Assembly: GCA_001465935.1 (NCBI GenBank)
Contig: LNKV01000021.1
Span: 156,501-220,500, forward strand
Origin: Clarireedia homoeocarpa
Taxonomy: Eukaryota; Ascomycota; Leotiomycetes; Helotiales; Rutstroemiaceae
Length of the DNA stretch: 64,000 nt
Direction: 5' to 3'
The notes below the pieces were generated by a model that did not search any database, had not been told where the DNA came from, and saw nothing but the letters and a program-made list of their open reading frames with translations. The position numbers were made by a program, and so were the translations under genes. Below are positions 1 to 11,737 of the stretch, in pieces (the stretch's first letter is position 1; each line of letters opens with the position of its first letter).

Positions 1-706
1 GCCACAACCTCGACAGAAACCACAATGCAAGCTCGTGATCCTCCAGCAGCCAATATCCGCACGCGCCTGTGGGTATGGAGACAAGGACCGGCGAATGATT
101 GATCCACCACCAATCTTGACATTTGAGGTGCTTGATAATGAGACTCAGCAAGTCGTTGGCTCAAAGGAGAGAAATAAGATGTTGAGAGGATTCATGCCGG
201 TCGTGCATTGCTCTTTATGGAACCCATACACAAATTCCGTCGACGACACCATTGAAGGTTCTGTTGATAGACGAAATCAAAGAAGGATGGTCGGCTCTAT
301 GGTCTGCAACGGCTACAAAACAGCGCTTAGTCACGGCGAGGAGCGCTTCTATTTCACCTTTGCTGATTTATCTGTTCGGTTTCCGGGTGAATATCAACTG
401 ATGTTCCGGTTGACATTGATTGACCAAGCACCTCTGATGATGAAGGTCTCCAATGCTATCATCAGCCCTCTCCTAAGTGACGTGTTTACTGTTCACAATG
501 CTAAGGACTTTGAGGGTATGAGACCGAGCTCGGAACTTGCGAAAGCTCTGGTGAACCAAGGTTATCCGAACATTCTCAAGATCAAGAAAGGCAACGCAAA
601 GACCATTGCGTTATGTGACCAAGGGGGCCAGGACGGTGATGGCGATGAAGATGAGGACATGGACGACATTGCTGGTGGTTCTGCCCGAAAGCGTAGACGC
701 GAGTGA
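1..706 (+). CDS. Velvet-domain transcription regulator, VelC/VosA-like, 5'-truncated by the window edge
   Basis: An uninterrupted frame enters from the left edge (first full codon at base 2) and stops with TGA at 704-706, giving about 234 residues. It opens with the velvet signature KLVILQQPISARACG..., followed by DKDRRMIDPPPIL, and continues through FYFTFADLSVRFPGEYQLMF and VFTVHNAKDFEGM, the DNA-binding and dimerisation core of velvet proteins. Known family members (VeA, VelB, VosA, VelC) are nuclear regulators coupling development and secondary metabolism. The tail is acidic (DGDGDEDEDMDD) and ends in a basic KRRRE that could serve as a nuclear localisation signal. The short tail after the domain and the GDKDRR-IDPPPI spacing favour VelC or VosA over VeA; which paralogue is inference. 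The true start lies outside the window. The GTG at 35 and the out-of-frame ATG at 25 are not credible starts. Confidence 0.88.
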   Translation, partial: PQPRQKPQCKLVILQQPISARACGYGDKDRRMIDPPPILTFEVLDNETQQVVGSKERNKMLRGFMPVVHCSLWNPYTNSVDDTIEGSVDRRNQRRMVGSMVCNGYKTALSHGEERFYFTFADLSVRFPGEYQLMFRLTLIDQAPLMMKVSNAIISPLLSDVFTVHNAKDFEGMRPSSELAKALVNQGYPNILKIKKGNAKTIALCDQGGQDGDGDEDEDMDDIAGGSARKRRRE

Positions 707-1377
707 GCTCTGTTCCTATTGCATAAGGTGTTTGGTTTGTTGTTCGTTGCGGGATTCTTTCCAAGGCATGGTGTTCGGGGTTCCAAAAGGGGGGGAAAGA
801 TGAGTTTGTTGCACGCTCCGGAGATTACAAAACATGATTTTATGAATACATGAAGGATGATGGACGACATTTGGTTCCTTGTGCTGGTACTTTTACTACG
901 GGTTTGGGGGACTTTTTGGTAGTAGGTACTTGGATGGAGCTTCGATGAATCTAACATAAAAATATTGTTATTATAGGACGACTATTATATACCCACTCAA
1001 GAGAAGAAGATATGCTCTATACCATATATTTTCTTTCCTACATGTTGTTCTACCTATTTGTGTTCTAGCCATCTAACTCCTGATCGATTTGCCCATATAA
1101 AAATGCAAGCCACAGCCACAGCCACAGCTTGAACGCTCTTGCCACATAAGGCTGAAAGTTCACAAAAAAGGCTGAGATCTTCAAAAATTCATCCCCGCTA
1201 TGAAATCGACGAGCCTAAATCACGTATCTAATCTAGATAAGGCTAGTCTCACCCGCCCTCCTATGCCCCACCACCAAAAACTTTCTGTCCGCGCCGACTG
1301 AGATTCTTTTTTCTCTTTTCCTCCTTCCCTCTGGCATAAGCCAGGAAGGGCACCATAAATTTTCAATTCACGCGAAA
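707..1377. other. Intergenic region, velvet gene to CTP synthase
   Basis: No coding signal seen. It holds the velvet 3' UTR and, just before 1378, a pyrimidine-rich stretch (about 1300-1335) of the kind found upstream of fungal start codons. There is a short CAGCCA/CCACAG repeat near 1110-1130. Confidence 0.6.
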
Positions 1378-3473
1378 ATGAAGTACGTTCTTGTATCTGG
1401 AGGTATGTATTGATTCTTTCCTATATATATGTGTGTTGAAACCCATCGAAACAGTTAACTAACAGTGCTGGTGTTCAGGTGTGATTTCCGGCATTGGAAA
1501 GGGCGTAATTGGTATGTTTTGAAACAGCTGCCTGCAGGAACTCAACGCAGAAGTTGCGCCTTGTGGTGAAAATCATACTGATGAATTGGCTGCGGCAGCC
1601 TCTTCCACCGGCTTGTTGCTCAAGACAATTGGATTAAAGATATGTTCCGCATGTTACGATTCTGCGAGAACTCTTGAGCTGACCTCGAAAGCACGTTACG
1701 TCCATCAAAATCGATCCCTATATGAACGTCGATGCTGGGACCATGGCCCCTACCGAGTATGCAGTACATTTCCTCTGCGACTCAATTCTGGACTAACGTC
1801 ATCATACGCAGACACGGGGAGGTCTTTGTTCTCGACGATGGAGGAGAGGTCGATCTTGACTTGGGGAATTACGAACGCTATCTCAACATTACCCTCACTC
1901 GCGAAAATAACATCACAACGGGAAAGATCTATGCGCATGTCATTGAGCGCGAACGCAAGGGTGATTATCTTGGGAAGACTGTCCAAGTTGTGCCACACTT
2001 GACAGATGCGATTCAAGATTGGGTTGAGAGAGTTGCAAGAATCCCAGTCGACGACACGAAGGAGTCACCGGATGTCTGCATCATTGAGTTGGGCGGTACA
2101 GTCGGTGATATCGAGAGTGCACCGTTCATTGAAGCGATGAGACAATTGAAGCGAAGAGTTGGAAAAGGAAACTTTTTACAGATTCACGTCTCTCTTGTTC
2201 CTGTCATTCAAGGCGAGCAAAAGACTAAGCCAACCCAGCAAGCCATCAGAGATGTTGGTAGAACTGGGTTGGTTCCAGATCTGGTATGATTGAATGGTTG
2301 CCATACACATACGGTACAAAACACTGACTGTCTTAGATTGCATGCCGATGTGACGTTCCTCTTGAGCGAAGCACCATTGAAAAGATCGCAATGTTCTGTC
2401 AAGTTGAGTCTGAGCAGGTTGTTGCGGTGCATAACGTTAAATCGACATATCACGTTCCCCTTCTTTTGGAGAAGCAGGGTCTCATTACTGCCATCAACAA
2501 AATCCTCAACCTCGATGGAATCCCGAAAGCCAAAGCTGTTGTTGACCGAGGTCAAAGGACGTGGACAGAGTGGAAATCTCTCACGAATCAACAAGACCGT
2601 CTATTTGACGATGTTTCCATTGTGTTGGTTGGCAAATATACGAATCTACACGATTCATATCTCAGTGTCATCAAATCTCTAGAGCACTCAGCAATGCGAT
2701 GTGGTAAGAAACTTAATCTGATTTGGGTTGATGCTTCTAGTCTTGAAGAAGACGCGAAACATAATAACCCAGCAGAGTTTCATAAGGCATGGCATGAGGT
2801 CTGCACTGCCGATGGTATTCTCGTTCCAGGTGGATTTGGTCATCGTGGAACTGAAGGTATGATCCAAGCTGCGAAATGGGCACGTACCAACAAGACACCG
2901 TATCTTGGTATTTGTCTTGGGATGCAAATTGCTGTCATCGAGTATGCTCGAAATGTCTGCGGTATCACGGGAGCCAGCTCTGAGGAACTTAATGAGCAAT
3001 GCCCTGACAAGGTCATCGTTTATATGCCTGAAATCGATAAAGTGAACCTAGGAGGAACCATGCGCCTTGGTATTCGACCAACAGAATTCCAGCCCGGGTC
3101 AGAATGGTCTCGACTCCGCCAATTGTATGGCGAAAAGACTTCCATCAACGAAAGACATCGTCATCGTTACGAAGTCAACCCCACATACGTCGACCGTCTT
3201 CACAACGGCGGTCTCGAATTCGTCGGAAAGGATGAGAGTGGTCAAAGAATGGAGATTGTGGAATTGAAAGACCACCCTTGGTATGTGGGCGTACAATTCC
3301 ATCCCGAATACTTGTCCCGTGTCTTGATGCCGAGTAAACCGTATTTGGGCTTCGTGGCGGCGGCAAGTGGTTGTTTGGAGAAGATTACGGCGGATTGTTT
3401 GAGAGATGAGTTGGCGGGTAGTGTTCATGGAGTGGGGGATTTGACGAATGGTTTGAATGGTGTTAGTATATAG
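1378..3473 (+). CDS. URA7: CTP synthase (glutamine-hydrolysing)
   Basis: Makes CTP from UTP, ATP and glutamine in the cytosol, the last step of pyrimidine nucleotide synthesis. Exons read as 1378-1402, 1479-1511, 1599-1639, 1695-1756, 1812-2283 and 2337-3473 (589 aa, normal eukaryotic length). The N-terminal synthetase domain starts MKYVLVSGGVISGIGKG (P-loop-like) and continues SSTGLLLKTIGLK, then IKIDPYMNVDAGTM and GEVFVLDDGGEVDLDLGNYE. The C-terminal class I glutamine amidotransferase domain has the nucleophile Cys in GICLGMQ and the catalytic His and Glu in GVQFHPEYLS. All junctions are GT-AG except intron 3 (1640-1694), which fits only as AT-AC if the invariant LK-VTSIK sequence is kept. 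The start is chosen because MKYVLVSGG is the conserved family N-terminus. The symbol follows the yeast orthologue. Confidence 0.96.
1640..1694 (+). other. Probable AT-AC intron (intron 3 of CTP synthase)
   Basis: Between ...GLK (ending AAG at 1639) and VTSIK (starting GTT at 1695) lie 55 bases that begin ATATGT and end GCAC. A CTGAC branch-point-like motif sits at 1679-1683, 12 bases before the end. The 55 bases shift the frame if retained. No GT-AG pair removes them in frame: AG occurs only at 1677-1678 and 1690-1691, and neither pairs in phase with the GTs at 1644 or 1653. A GC-AG intron (1649-1691) would keep frame but insert four residues into an invariant segment. Confidence 0.7.
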
Positions 3474-4163
3474 ATGGGCAGTTGTGGTGGGGTTGGATCT
3501 GATTGATGGATTGGTTGATAGCATGTTGAATATGGGCATAGAATCGATAAAGTGGTGTTAATACTGGTTGGTTTTGGTGGGATGGATGGACTGGACTGGT
3601 CGGTTTATGTTCTTGTGTTCTTTGAACCAAAATTATGCATTCGCCTAGATGAGAGGTTGATGCGCATAGCGGAATAGAATGTCATAGCGTCATTTTACAA
3701 AAGGGGTTTTACTAAACGTCCTACGCTTTTTACTATCCATCCGACGCCCCACAAATTTGCGCCGTATAGTATATCGGTTTCTGCCTTCGCAACAAACCAT
3801 TATACCGCCGTACAACCTGGAACAAAGGACTATCGTCGCACGTGATTTGATTCGTTCCTGTTACCTGCCTGTATCGGCTGCCATGAAAGCGCTAATATTG
3901 ATTAACCCTTGATTAATGTTCTGTAACAGGGGAAGGTACTTACATCCACTAACGTGCGGGCCAATGAGAGAAATCCTGAAGTCTACCTTCACATTGCGCC
4001 ATACTCTGCACTGATATAGTGCTTATCACCACCCGCCGCCTCTTTAATCAAAGATACAGTGTTTAGTTCTAGGTAGCTCTCAGATAAGAATTGTGAATGC
4101 GAATACATCTCTGACGCCCTCCAACGTTCTACTCAACATTTACTATCTATCTTTCCTTTAATC
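3474..4163. other. Intergenic region and ABC transporter promoter
   Basis: No coding signal. It holds the CTP synthase 3' UTR and the upstream region of the ABC transporter. A CACGTG-containing E-box-like site is present near 3840 (GCACGTGAT). The function is not established. Confidence 0.55.
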
Positions 4164-7100
4164 ATGGCTGCTTACCTTGTAGATTCATGTGGAGATAACA
4201 GCTTTGGACCTCAGGTGAAGAATCGGGATGCTCATTGTCGAGGCGGGTTTGACTTTACTCTTTTCTTTGAAGAAACCATCTTCTCCATCGGTCCCTCGTC
4301 CCTTCTCCTGTTAGTGATACCCTGTCGAATTGCATGCCTGTATGGAAAGCGTGTGAAAGTTTTACCTAATTCTCTCTTCGTATGGAAGCTGGTAAGGCTG
4401 CCCGGTTCATTTTTACACCCAAATGGAAATGCTTACCTTCTTGCAGGTCACTATCTCGATATATGCATGTATTCAGCTCGCCTTACTTACGTTGTGGGCA
4501 TCGTTACCAGCTCCACGAACGTCGGCCACCACACCATCCGCAGCTTTGAATCTAGCAGCTGCACTATTCCTCATTCTACTGTCTCATCTCGAGCACCAGC
4601 GATCAATAAGACCTTCTAGTATCATTAATATCTACATCTTTTCATCACTGTTGCTGGATATCGCTCGAGTTAGAACACAATGGCTTCTCTCCCACCACGA
4701 GCCTTCTATTGCGGCATTGCTCGCTGTATCCGTAGCACTGAAATGTGTGATTCTCGCTCTGGAAGCGACTCAAAAGCGTCGTCTTTTAGTAGCCGCTTAT
4801 CGAAATCGTTCTATAGAATCTACTGAAGGAATATTCAGCCGATTCTTCTTCTGGTGGCTAAATCCACTCTTTCTTGCAGGTAGTAGAAAAGTGTTGAGAT
4901 TTGAGGATCTGTTCCAAATTGATGAAGCACTTGATTCAGAAGCGATTGCGTGCTTGTTGCAAAACTCATGGGATAAGTGTATGATTACCCTAAGCTTTTT
5001 TTGAATTTATGAACTTACCATCCATAGACTGCAACAGCACGGACGAAGCGCTGTTCTACGCCTTATTTAGGACATTCAAATGGCCATTTCTTTCTATTGT
5101 CATACCGCGGTTGTGTGTAGTGGCACTTTCAGTTTCTCAGCCATTTTTGGTGCAGGAAGCTATAAACTTCGTAACCAAACCAAATAGTCAACAGAATACA
5201 GATATTGGTTATGGCCTGATCGGAGGTTACGGTTTAATTTATATCGGTATCGCAGTATGTTTACTCCTCATCTGTCAATGCAGGGGCATATCCGAGCCAA
5301 ATACTAACTTATTCCGAAGGTTATGACTGCTTGGTACCAACACCGGATATATCGCTCTATCACAATGATACGAGGAGGTCTCATATCCATGATTTACCAG
5401 AAGATGACCGAGCAAGCCATTGGTGGCATTACGGAGTCTTCAGCAATCACTCTAATGGCCACAGTAAGTACTGGCGCATAGAATGTTACCTTTGTGGTCT
5501 CCCCAATCAGTATTAATATATGGAACAATCCAGGACGTTGAACAAATCGCTACTGGCCTACAAACTTCAATTGATTTCGCGGCCAATTTTATTCAAATGG
5601 GTATTGCTTTATGGCTGCTTGAGCGGCAACTTGGGGTTGCTTGTGTTGCGCCGGTATTTACCGGTTTGAGCTTCAGTTTTTCAACTCTGTATATGGGAAA
5701 GGTCCTTGTCAAATCTCAAAAAGCTTGGTTTGAGGCGGTTCAGAGAAGAGTCAATATTACCTCAGAGGCCCTTGAATCAATGAAAGGTATCAAGTTTTCG
5801 GGTTTGACGGATCGACTAACAGAACTTCTTCGGAGCCTGCGAAATAGGGAAGTGGATATTTCGCGGAAGTACCGTATCTTCAGAGTTTACAGTGTTGTCC
5901 TGGGTGGGTTTCATTTTTTGTGTCAATATTAATTGATCTGCCCGTGTTAACCAGGTGTAGCAAACCTTCCTAGCCAGATCAATCCCGCGTTGTGTTTTAC
6001 AATATATGCACTTGTACAACAAGCGAGAGGCTCAGACACAATCAATATAGAGAAGGCATTTACGTCCCTAAGTCTCTTAGCTCTTTTAACATATCCTATA
6101 TATTCTATTATATCTGCTACTTCAGCACTCCAGTCAACTGCAGGTTGTATCTATCGCATTCAGGAATATCTTCGAAGAGATTCGCGACAGGACTATCGAT
6201 TAGACTACTCCTCTGATTCCGGGCTTTTTGAATCTTCAAAATTGAACAATATCGCGTTAAGTACCTTCCAGAGCCCCCAAACCTCCTTTCAAAAGGATAC
6301 GATCGTAATACAGGATGGAAGTTTTGGTTGGTCTCAGACCGAGTCCCCAATCCTGTCAGATATCAACATAAACTTCCGACAACAACTTACGCTTATTGTT
6401 GGACCCTCTGGCGGTGGAAAATCTACTTTGCTAAAGGCGATACTGGGCGAAACGCACAGCTTTAAAGGCTTCATCTATACATCTTCTCCAGAAATAGCCT
6501 TTTGCGATCAAGTAACCTGGATCCAGAACAAATCTCTCCGGGACAACATCATTGGGGATACGACATTTGATGAGGTCTGGTATAGTCAGGTTGTAAAAGC
6601 CAGTGCACTGGAAACAGATTTTGCTCATCTTGCTACAGCAGACTTAACAGTAGTAGGATCTAACGGTATAGGACTTTCTGGTGGGCAGAAGCAACGATTA
6701 GTAAGTTTTACACCAAAGAACAATCAAGTTTTATAGGCTAACTGCTGTGCACTATGAGGCTATTGCAAGAGCTGTATACGCACGTAAACCCATCGCAATC
6801 TTCGATGATGTTTTCTCGGGTTTAGATGAAAGGACCGCACAACATGTTTTCGAGAACATTTTCGGGCCAGAGGGTCTTCTGAGAAATGGAAACACGACAG
6901 TTATTCTCGTCACTCATGCTGGTGAGTAATTGACGCAACCTATAAAACATATCTGAATCATTCTGATCTGCTTCATCAAAAGTACATCGAACCCCAGCCG
7001 CAGACCACATTGTCGTTCTTCAGGACGGCCGAATCACACAACAGGGTACCTATACACAACTTAACTCAATTCCCGGTTATGTCCGTAGTTTGAACATCGA

Positions 7101-9463
7101 AGACCGCATCCATGACCAGGAGGAAGATAAATCTTCCGCATCAGAGCTATACCAAGTCAACGAATCAAGAAATATGAAGGATATCTCGACAGCCAAGTTT
7201 AGCACTAACCATGAAGCGAACAATGGCTCGGAAAATAATAGAAAGGATGGTGATTTCTCCATCTACAAATACTATATCAATTCCGTTGGATGGATGAATT
7301 TCCTTCTTTTTGGGATTTACATCACAGTGAGCGTAGTATTCTCAACGATCATGCCATGTAAGTCTCAACCACATTTTCCATACCCCTACTAGCCTAAGAT
7401 AAGAGCTTATTTCGTCTGGCATTCTATATAGTCTTTTGGTTGAATTGGTGGTCAGATGCGAGTTCGCAAAACTCTTCTGCTCACGGACTTGGGTATTGGT
7501 TAGGAATTTTTATGATGTTTGCTGCATTGGCAGCAGGCTCCACATTTATGGTTGTCTAGTAAGTCAATCGACAGCTTTGTTATGCCCATTCCAGCGCTTC
7601 TATACTAATATAAGCAATCTATGTTGGTAGTCATTTTAATTTGCGTATGGTGACGACGTCTGCGAAGAATTTACATGAGGATATACTCCGTGCTGTCATG
7701 CGGTAAAGACTGAATATTACCTTAATTCGGATATTTGCTGATAGCACTCCTTGTGTAGAGCACCCCTGATGTTTTTCACTACCACTGATACTGGAACGAC
7801 CTTGAACAGGTTTGAATAATTGACCTCTTTTCTCATGCTGAACACTAATGCTCGTGCTCAGATTTTCTCAAGACATGCAATTAGTTGATCTAACACTCCC
7901 TAGCGCATTGATCAATGCATCAGCCCGTAAGTTCATTAGCAGCTTATATTACTGTCCTGCTCTAGTCGAGCTTTCACATCTCCGTAAAAAAAGATTCGTC
8001 ATTCTAATACTCCAAAATAGAAGCAGCCAATGTCATTGCACAAGCTATCCTAGTGTGCATCGCAACCAAGTATATTTCCGTGATGATCCCTCTCCTCTGC
8101 CTTATTCTTTATTTCGTGCAAAAGTTCTATCTTCGCACTTCTCGTCAACTACGAATCATGGATATCGAAGCTAAGGCACCCTTATACTCTCATTTCATCG
8201 AGTCTATCAACGGTCTCGCAACCATCCGTGCTTTTGGTCGGTCCAAAGTTGCTATGAAAGTCCACACCGAACTCTTGGATAACAGCCAAAAACCATACTA
8301 CCTGCTTCTCTGCATTCAGCGCTGGCTCACTCTGGTACTAGATTTGGTTGTGGCAGGAATTGCGATTGTTTTGATGGGTTCGAGTGTGAGCTTAAAAGAT
8401 CACGTTAGTCCCGGCCTACTGGGTATTGCCATGGTAAATGTGATGGAGTTTGGTACTACCCTTTCTATGCTCATTTCCATGTGGACGTTGTTGGAGACAT
8501 CTCTTGGAGGGATTGCGAGAATCAGATCGTTTGCTACCGATACAACTTGTGAGGATCTACCAGGAGAAGTAAGAGTACCTCCTCCAGAGTGGCCGGAAAG
8601 AGGCGAAGTAGTATTCGAGGGTATATCAGCTTCTTATGGGTTAGCTATACATTCTTTTATAGCCTCAACACCTTGTGCTAGGGATTATACTGACAGCAAA
8701 AACTTATGCAGAACAAAAGATAATTCTGCCCTCGTTCTCGATAACATGTCATGTACTATTCCAGCTGGTTCAAAATTCGGAATAATTGGTCGATCCGGAA
8801 GCGGCAAATCTTCACTTCTCCTAACACTTTTCCGCATGCTTGATCTGCGCGCCGGTTCTATTACCATTGATGGCCTCGATATATCCACAATCCCACGTCA
8901 AGAAATCCGCTCGAGACTTACGATTCTTCCGCAAGATCCCTTCTTTTTGAGTGGTACGGTGAGGTTGAACGTTGATCCTTTTGAAATGAGAAGTGATCAG
9001 GAGATCAGAGAGGCGTTCGTGAAAGTAGGAGTTTGGGAGACGATAGAACAGAATGGTGGCTTGGATGCGAAGATTGGCGATAGTGAAGAGGGACCAAGTT
9101 TGCATTTGAGTGAGGGCCAGAAACAGTTGTTTTGTTTGGCGGGAGCAATTTTGAGGAAGAGTACTGTGTTGGTATTAGATGAGGCAACTAGCAGGTAGGT
9201 TACCGTGCACTATTTCAAGTTTTTCGTCACATTGCATAGGTACTGAGCAGAGAAAAAGGGTTGACCCGCATACCGACGCAAAAATTCAAGATGTGATCCG
9301 GAAAGAGTTTAGTGGCTGCACGGTCATTGCGGTTGCGCATAGAATGGAGGGGTTGAGAGACTTTGACAGAATTATTCTTTTGGATAAAGGAAGTATTTCG
9401 AAGATGGGAACGCCTGGTGAAATTCTTGGAGCGGGGGGCCCATGGGCGGAAGGGGGGCTGTGA
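4164..9463 (+). CDS. ABCC-family (MRP-type) full ABC transporter
   Basis: Full-length ABC exporter of about 1492 aa, read as 14 exons: 4164-4391, 4447-4978, 5028-5254, 5320-5463, 5534-5903, 5955-6700, 6759-6921, 6983-7357, 7432-7558, 7631-7702, 7759-7809, 7862-7926, 8021-9194 and 9259-9463. The hydrophobic N-terminal TMD0-like region is followed by TMD1, NBD1, TMD2 and NBD2. NBD1 (about 620-840) has Walker A GPSGGGKSTLL, signature LSGGQKQRLAIARA and Walker B IAIFDD, where Asp replaces the catalytic Glu, as is usual in ABCC site 1. NBD2 (about 1210-1480) has Walker A GRSGSGKSSLL, signature LSEGQKQL, Walker B VLVLDEAT and H-loop VAHR. ABCC proteins export conjugates, drugs and peptides across the plasma or vacuolar membrane. 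It converges on the UstYa gene 383 bp downstream and may serve the neighbouring RiPP locus; substrate and link are inference. NBD2 carries a roughly 30-residue insert before the Walker A. Confidence 0.93.
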
Positions 9464-9846
9464 AGAAGGAAAAGAGTATACAATCTCAAATTTAACGTGA
9501 TTGGTCTGCTATAGCTACTTAGACGAGGTAGATAGTTACTTCGGAGTCGGGATATGAACTAAAAAACAAGATAATTTCTCAGGAACATCAACAACCCACC
9601 CAGATCCCAAACTCAACCAACTCAATCGACTACTTCCCCAAAAACCCTTAATTGAATAACGAACTATATTCAACTCCCGTTTACCAATATTTATCGTTTA
9701 AGCTTATCCTTAATCTCCTTAAACCTATAGTCTCAGTTAGATATATAATATTTATAGTAAGAAGATGAGTCTTACGGCAATAGTTTTGAAACTTAAACCG
9801 TTTAACAACTACAATCCTCCTTCCAGGGCAGCTCAAACTCCATAGC
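9464..9846. terminator. Convergent 3' intergenic region
   Basis: AT-rich 383 bp between the stop codons of the ABC transporter (+) and the UstYa gene (-). It must hold both polyadenylation regions. AATAAA-like sequences are present in degenerate form; no discrete terminator is defined. Confidence 0.4.
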
Positions 9847-11129
9847 TCAATCTTCTTTCGGCCAAACAATGTGCATCCCCGGTCCAGGTGGTGTATACTC
9901 AATTGATCCATTGACCATTGGCCAAGCAATCCCTATTAAATCAGAAATGTTCGCAACTGTATCTTAAAAGCAAATTCAAAAAACTCACCATATTTGGGAT
10001 GAACTAGTGATTTCTGATCAAAAACTGAGAATGCTCGCTGAGTTGCCCAATCGTCAAGCATTTCCCAGTTGACACAAGTTTTGTAACTGTCGCATAAAAT
10101 GTTAACACGATTAAGACAATCTATATAACAGATTGAAATGAAATAGGCGAGACTCTTACATACCCGATGAAGTCGGGTGTAGGGCGCCGAGCCCCGGCTT
10201 CCCAACGATAAGAAGTGATTGAAGTATCAGCCTGGCACATCAGAGCTTGGCGGATATCATCGATACAATGATCTATTGCATTTAGTAGCCGCCGGAGTAG
10301 AAAGTAAAGTAGGACCTACCAACATGACTTTTCGTCGTCGGTCCCCGCGCTTCTGGATAATACTCGGAGTAAAAAACCTCCCTGATGAATTTCTACTATA
10401 TATGTCAAATCTCCGTTCGAATGAGGGTATTCATCTGGGTAACTGACCAGACAGTGCAAATGGTGATAAACATTTAACTGCCCGAAATATCCCGAACCAT
10501 CAGCGAGCTCGATGGAAGATTTATTTAAATTATGTAGTTCGTCTTTAGTAAGTCGAATATTATTGTTCTTTAGCACGTCATGCCATGCGCGGTCTAATTC
10601 CTGCATAAGATGTCAGTATCAGCCAACATTTTTCCTAGTGGTCCCAGACAGTACAATAAGGGAAGAAAACATACAGGTCGGGGGTCTCCCTTAAACTCGT
10701 TGATAGCATCAAGGCTACCGTTGTAGAAGACCTTTTCATACCTGAGAGCATTTTGAGCAGGAGCTATCTCATGGCAGAATCAGCTTGTGTCATATGAGAT
10801 TAAACTTTCAAAACTCGAAACCTACTGTAAACGATAGCTGGTGCTCTTAATCTGTGTGTAAACAGAGTATTTGCCACAAGCAGTACAATAGTATAAGTTA
10901 GAAATATCATAGAATGAATTACAACTCCGCGGCAGCGACCTTGCCGTCTAAGATAGCTTTGTGCTTTAGTGTCAAACTTCGACGTTGTATCATCCTTAAG
11001 TTCGCCAAGTAGCCTTTCCGACGAGGACTCATCCAAAAATGGATCACTTGCCAAGTCACCCGCATTCTCCAACATTCGAGGAGAAGGGCGAAAATTGGGC
11101 ATCGTGGAGCTTTTATATGAGGTCGGCAT
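9847..11129 (-). CDS. UstYa-family (DUF3328) oxidase, candidate RiPP-cyclising enzyme
   Basis: Seven exons on the minus strand (10826-11129, 10675-10763, 10448-10600, 10320-10392, 10164-10272, 9989-10086, 9847-9932) give 303 aa. After a cytosolic N-terminus comes one membrane segment (about 69-91, IHSMIFLTYTIVLLVANTLF), then the luminal DUF3328 domain. Both hallmark HxxHC motifs are intact: HHLHC at 177-181 and HVDHC at 205-209, the latter followed by IDDIRQ. In characterised dikaritin pathways (ustiloxin, phomopsin, asperipin) such proteins oxidatively crosslink a Tyr of a Kex2-processed peptide. Other UstYa relatives act in unrelated secondary metabolism, so the family alone does not prove RiPP function. 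The gene is divergent from the repeat-peptide precursor and convergent with the ABC transporter, which makes a RiPP role likely. A second Met at 11102 (MPNFRPSP) is an alternative start. Confidence 0.9.
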
Positions 11130-11588
11130 GAAGTAGGCTAATATTATAGAAAGTAAATAAGATAAGAGTTATGTAGGAGAAAGACAGAACGTGAATTCTA
11201 AGGTACCAACTCAAGATTAGGTATAGATATACGGATCAAAGAATATCTCCGTCGGTTCAATCTATTCAAATAAGAGTGTAGAAATGGGGCAAGAGAGACT
11301 TCAGAACATCTCTTGATATCCTGCAACGACTTCAAAGAAGCCAGAAAGGAAGCCGCTAAGGACATCCATCAATTCAAGACAACTCAGCCTACCACTAGTG
11401 CTTCATACCAACCCAGGCATAATTGAATCTGACGCATTTGTCAGTGTCAACAGCATGGGTCGGAATTCGACACTAGCTCCTACGAGTAGCAGATCTTTCG
11501 AATTTTGCAGATCTTTGATGCAGCTGCAGCCTAACACGAATCATACGATACTACCTGACTATCACATCTTCATTTGTAGTTTTACTTC

Positions 11589-11737
11589 GAATCGGATTAC
11601 GTTATACTAATGCCCACTTTAGTAGTTTACTAACCTGTTGGTAATATTGCAAACTAACATGATTGCGTTATACTAATATCCACTTTTAGTAGTCTCCTTA
11701 CTAATCTGTTGGCAGTATTGCAAACTAACTGATAGTA
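11589..11737 (+). repeat. Two tandem copies of a roughly 75-bp repeat
   Basis: Two diverged units each contain GCGTTATACTAATATCCAC (or a close variant), then TTTTAGTAGT, ACTAACCTGTTGG and GTATTGCAAACTAAC. The copies differ mostly by substitutions. Further copies lie at 12262-12295 and 12547-12695. The MITE inserted at the edge of the second copy. Confidence 0.7.
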
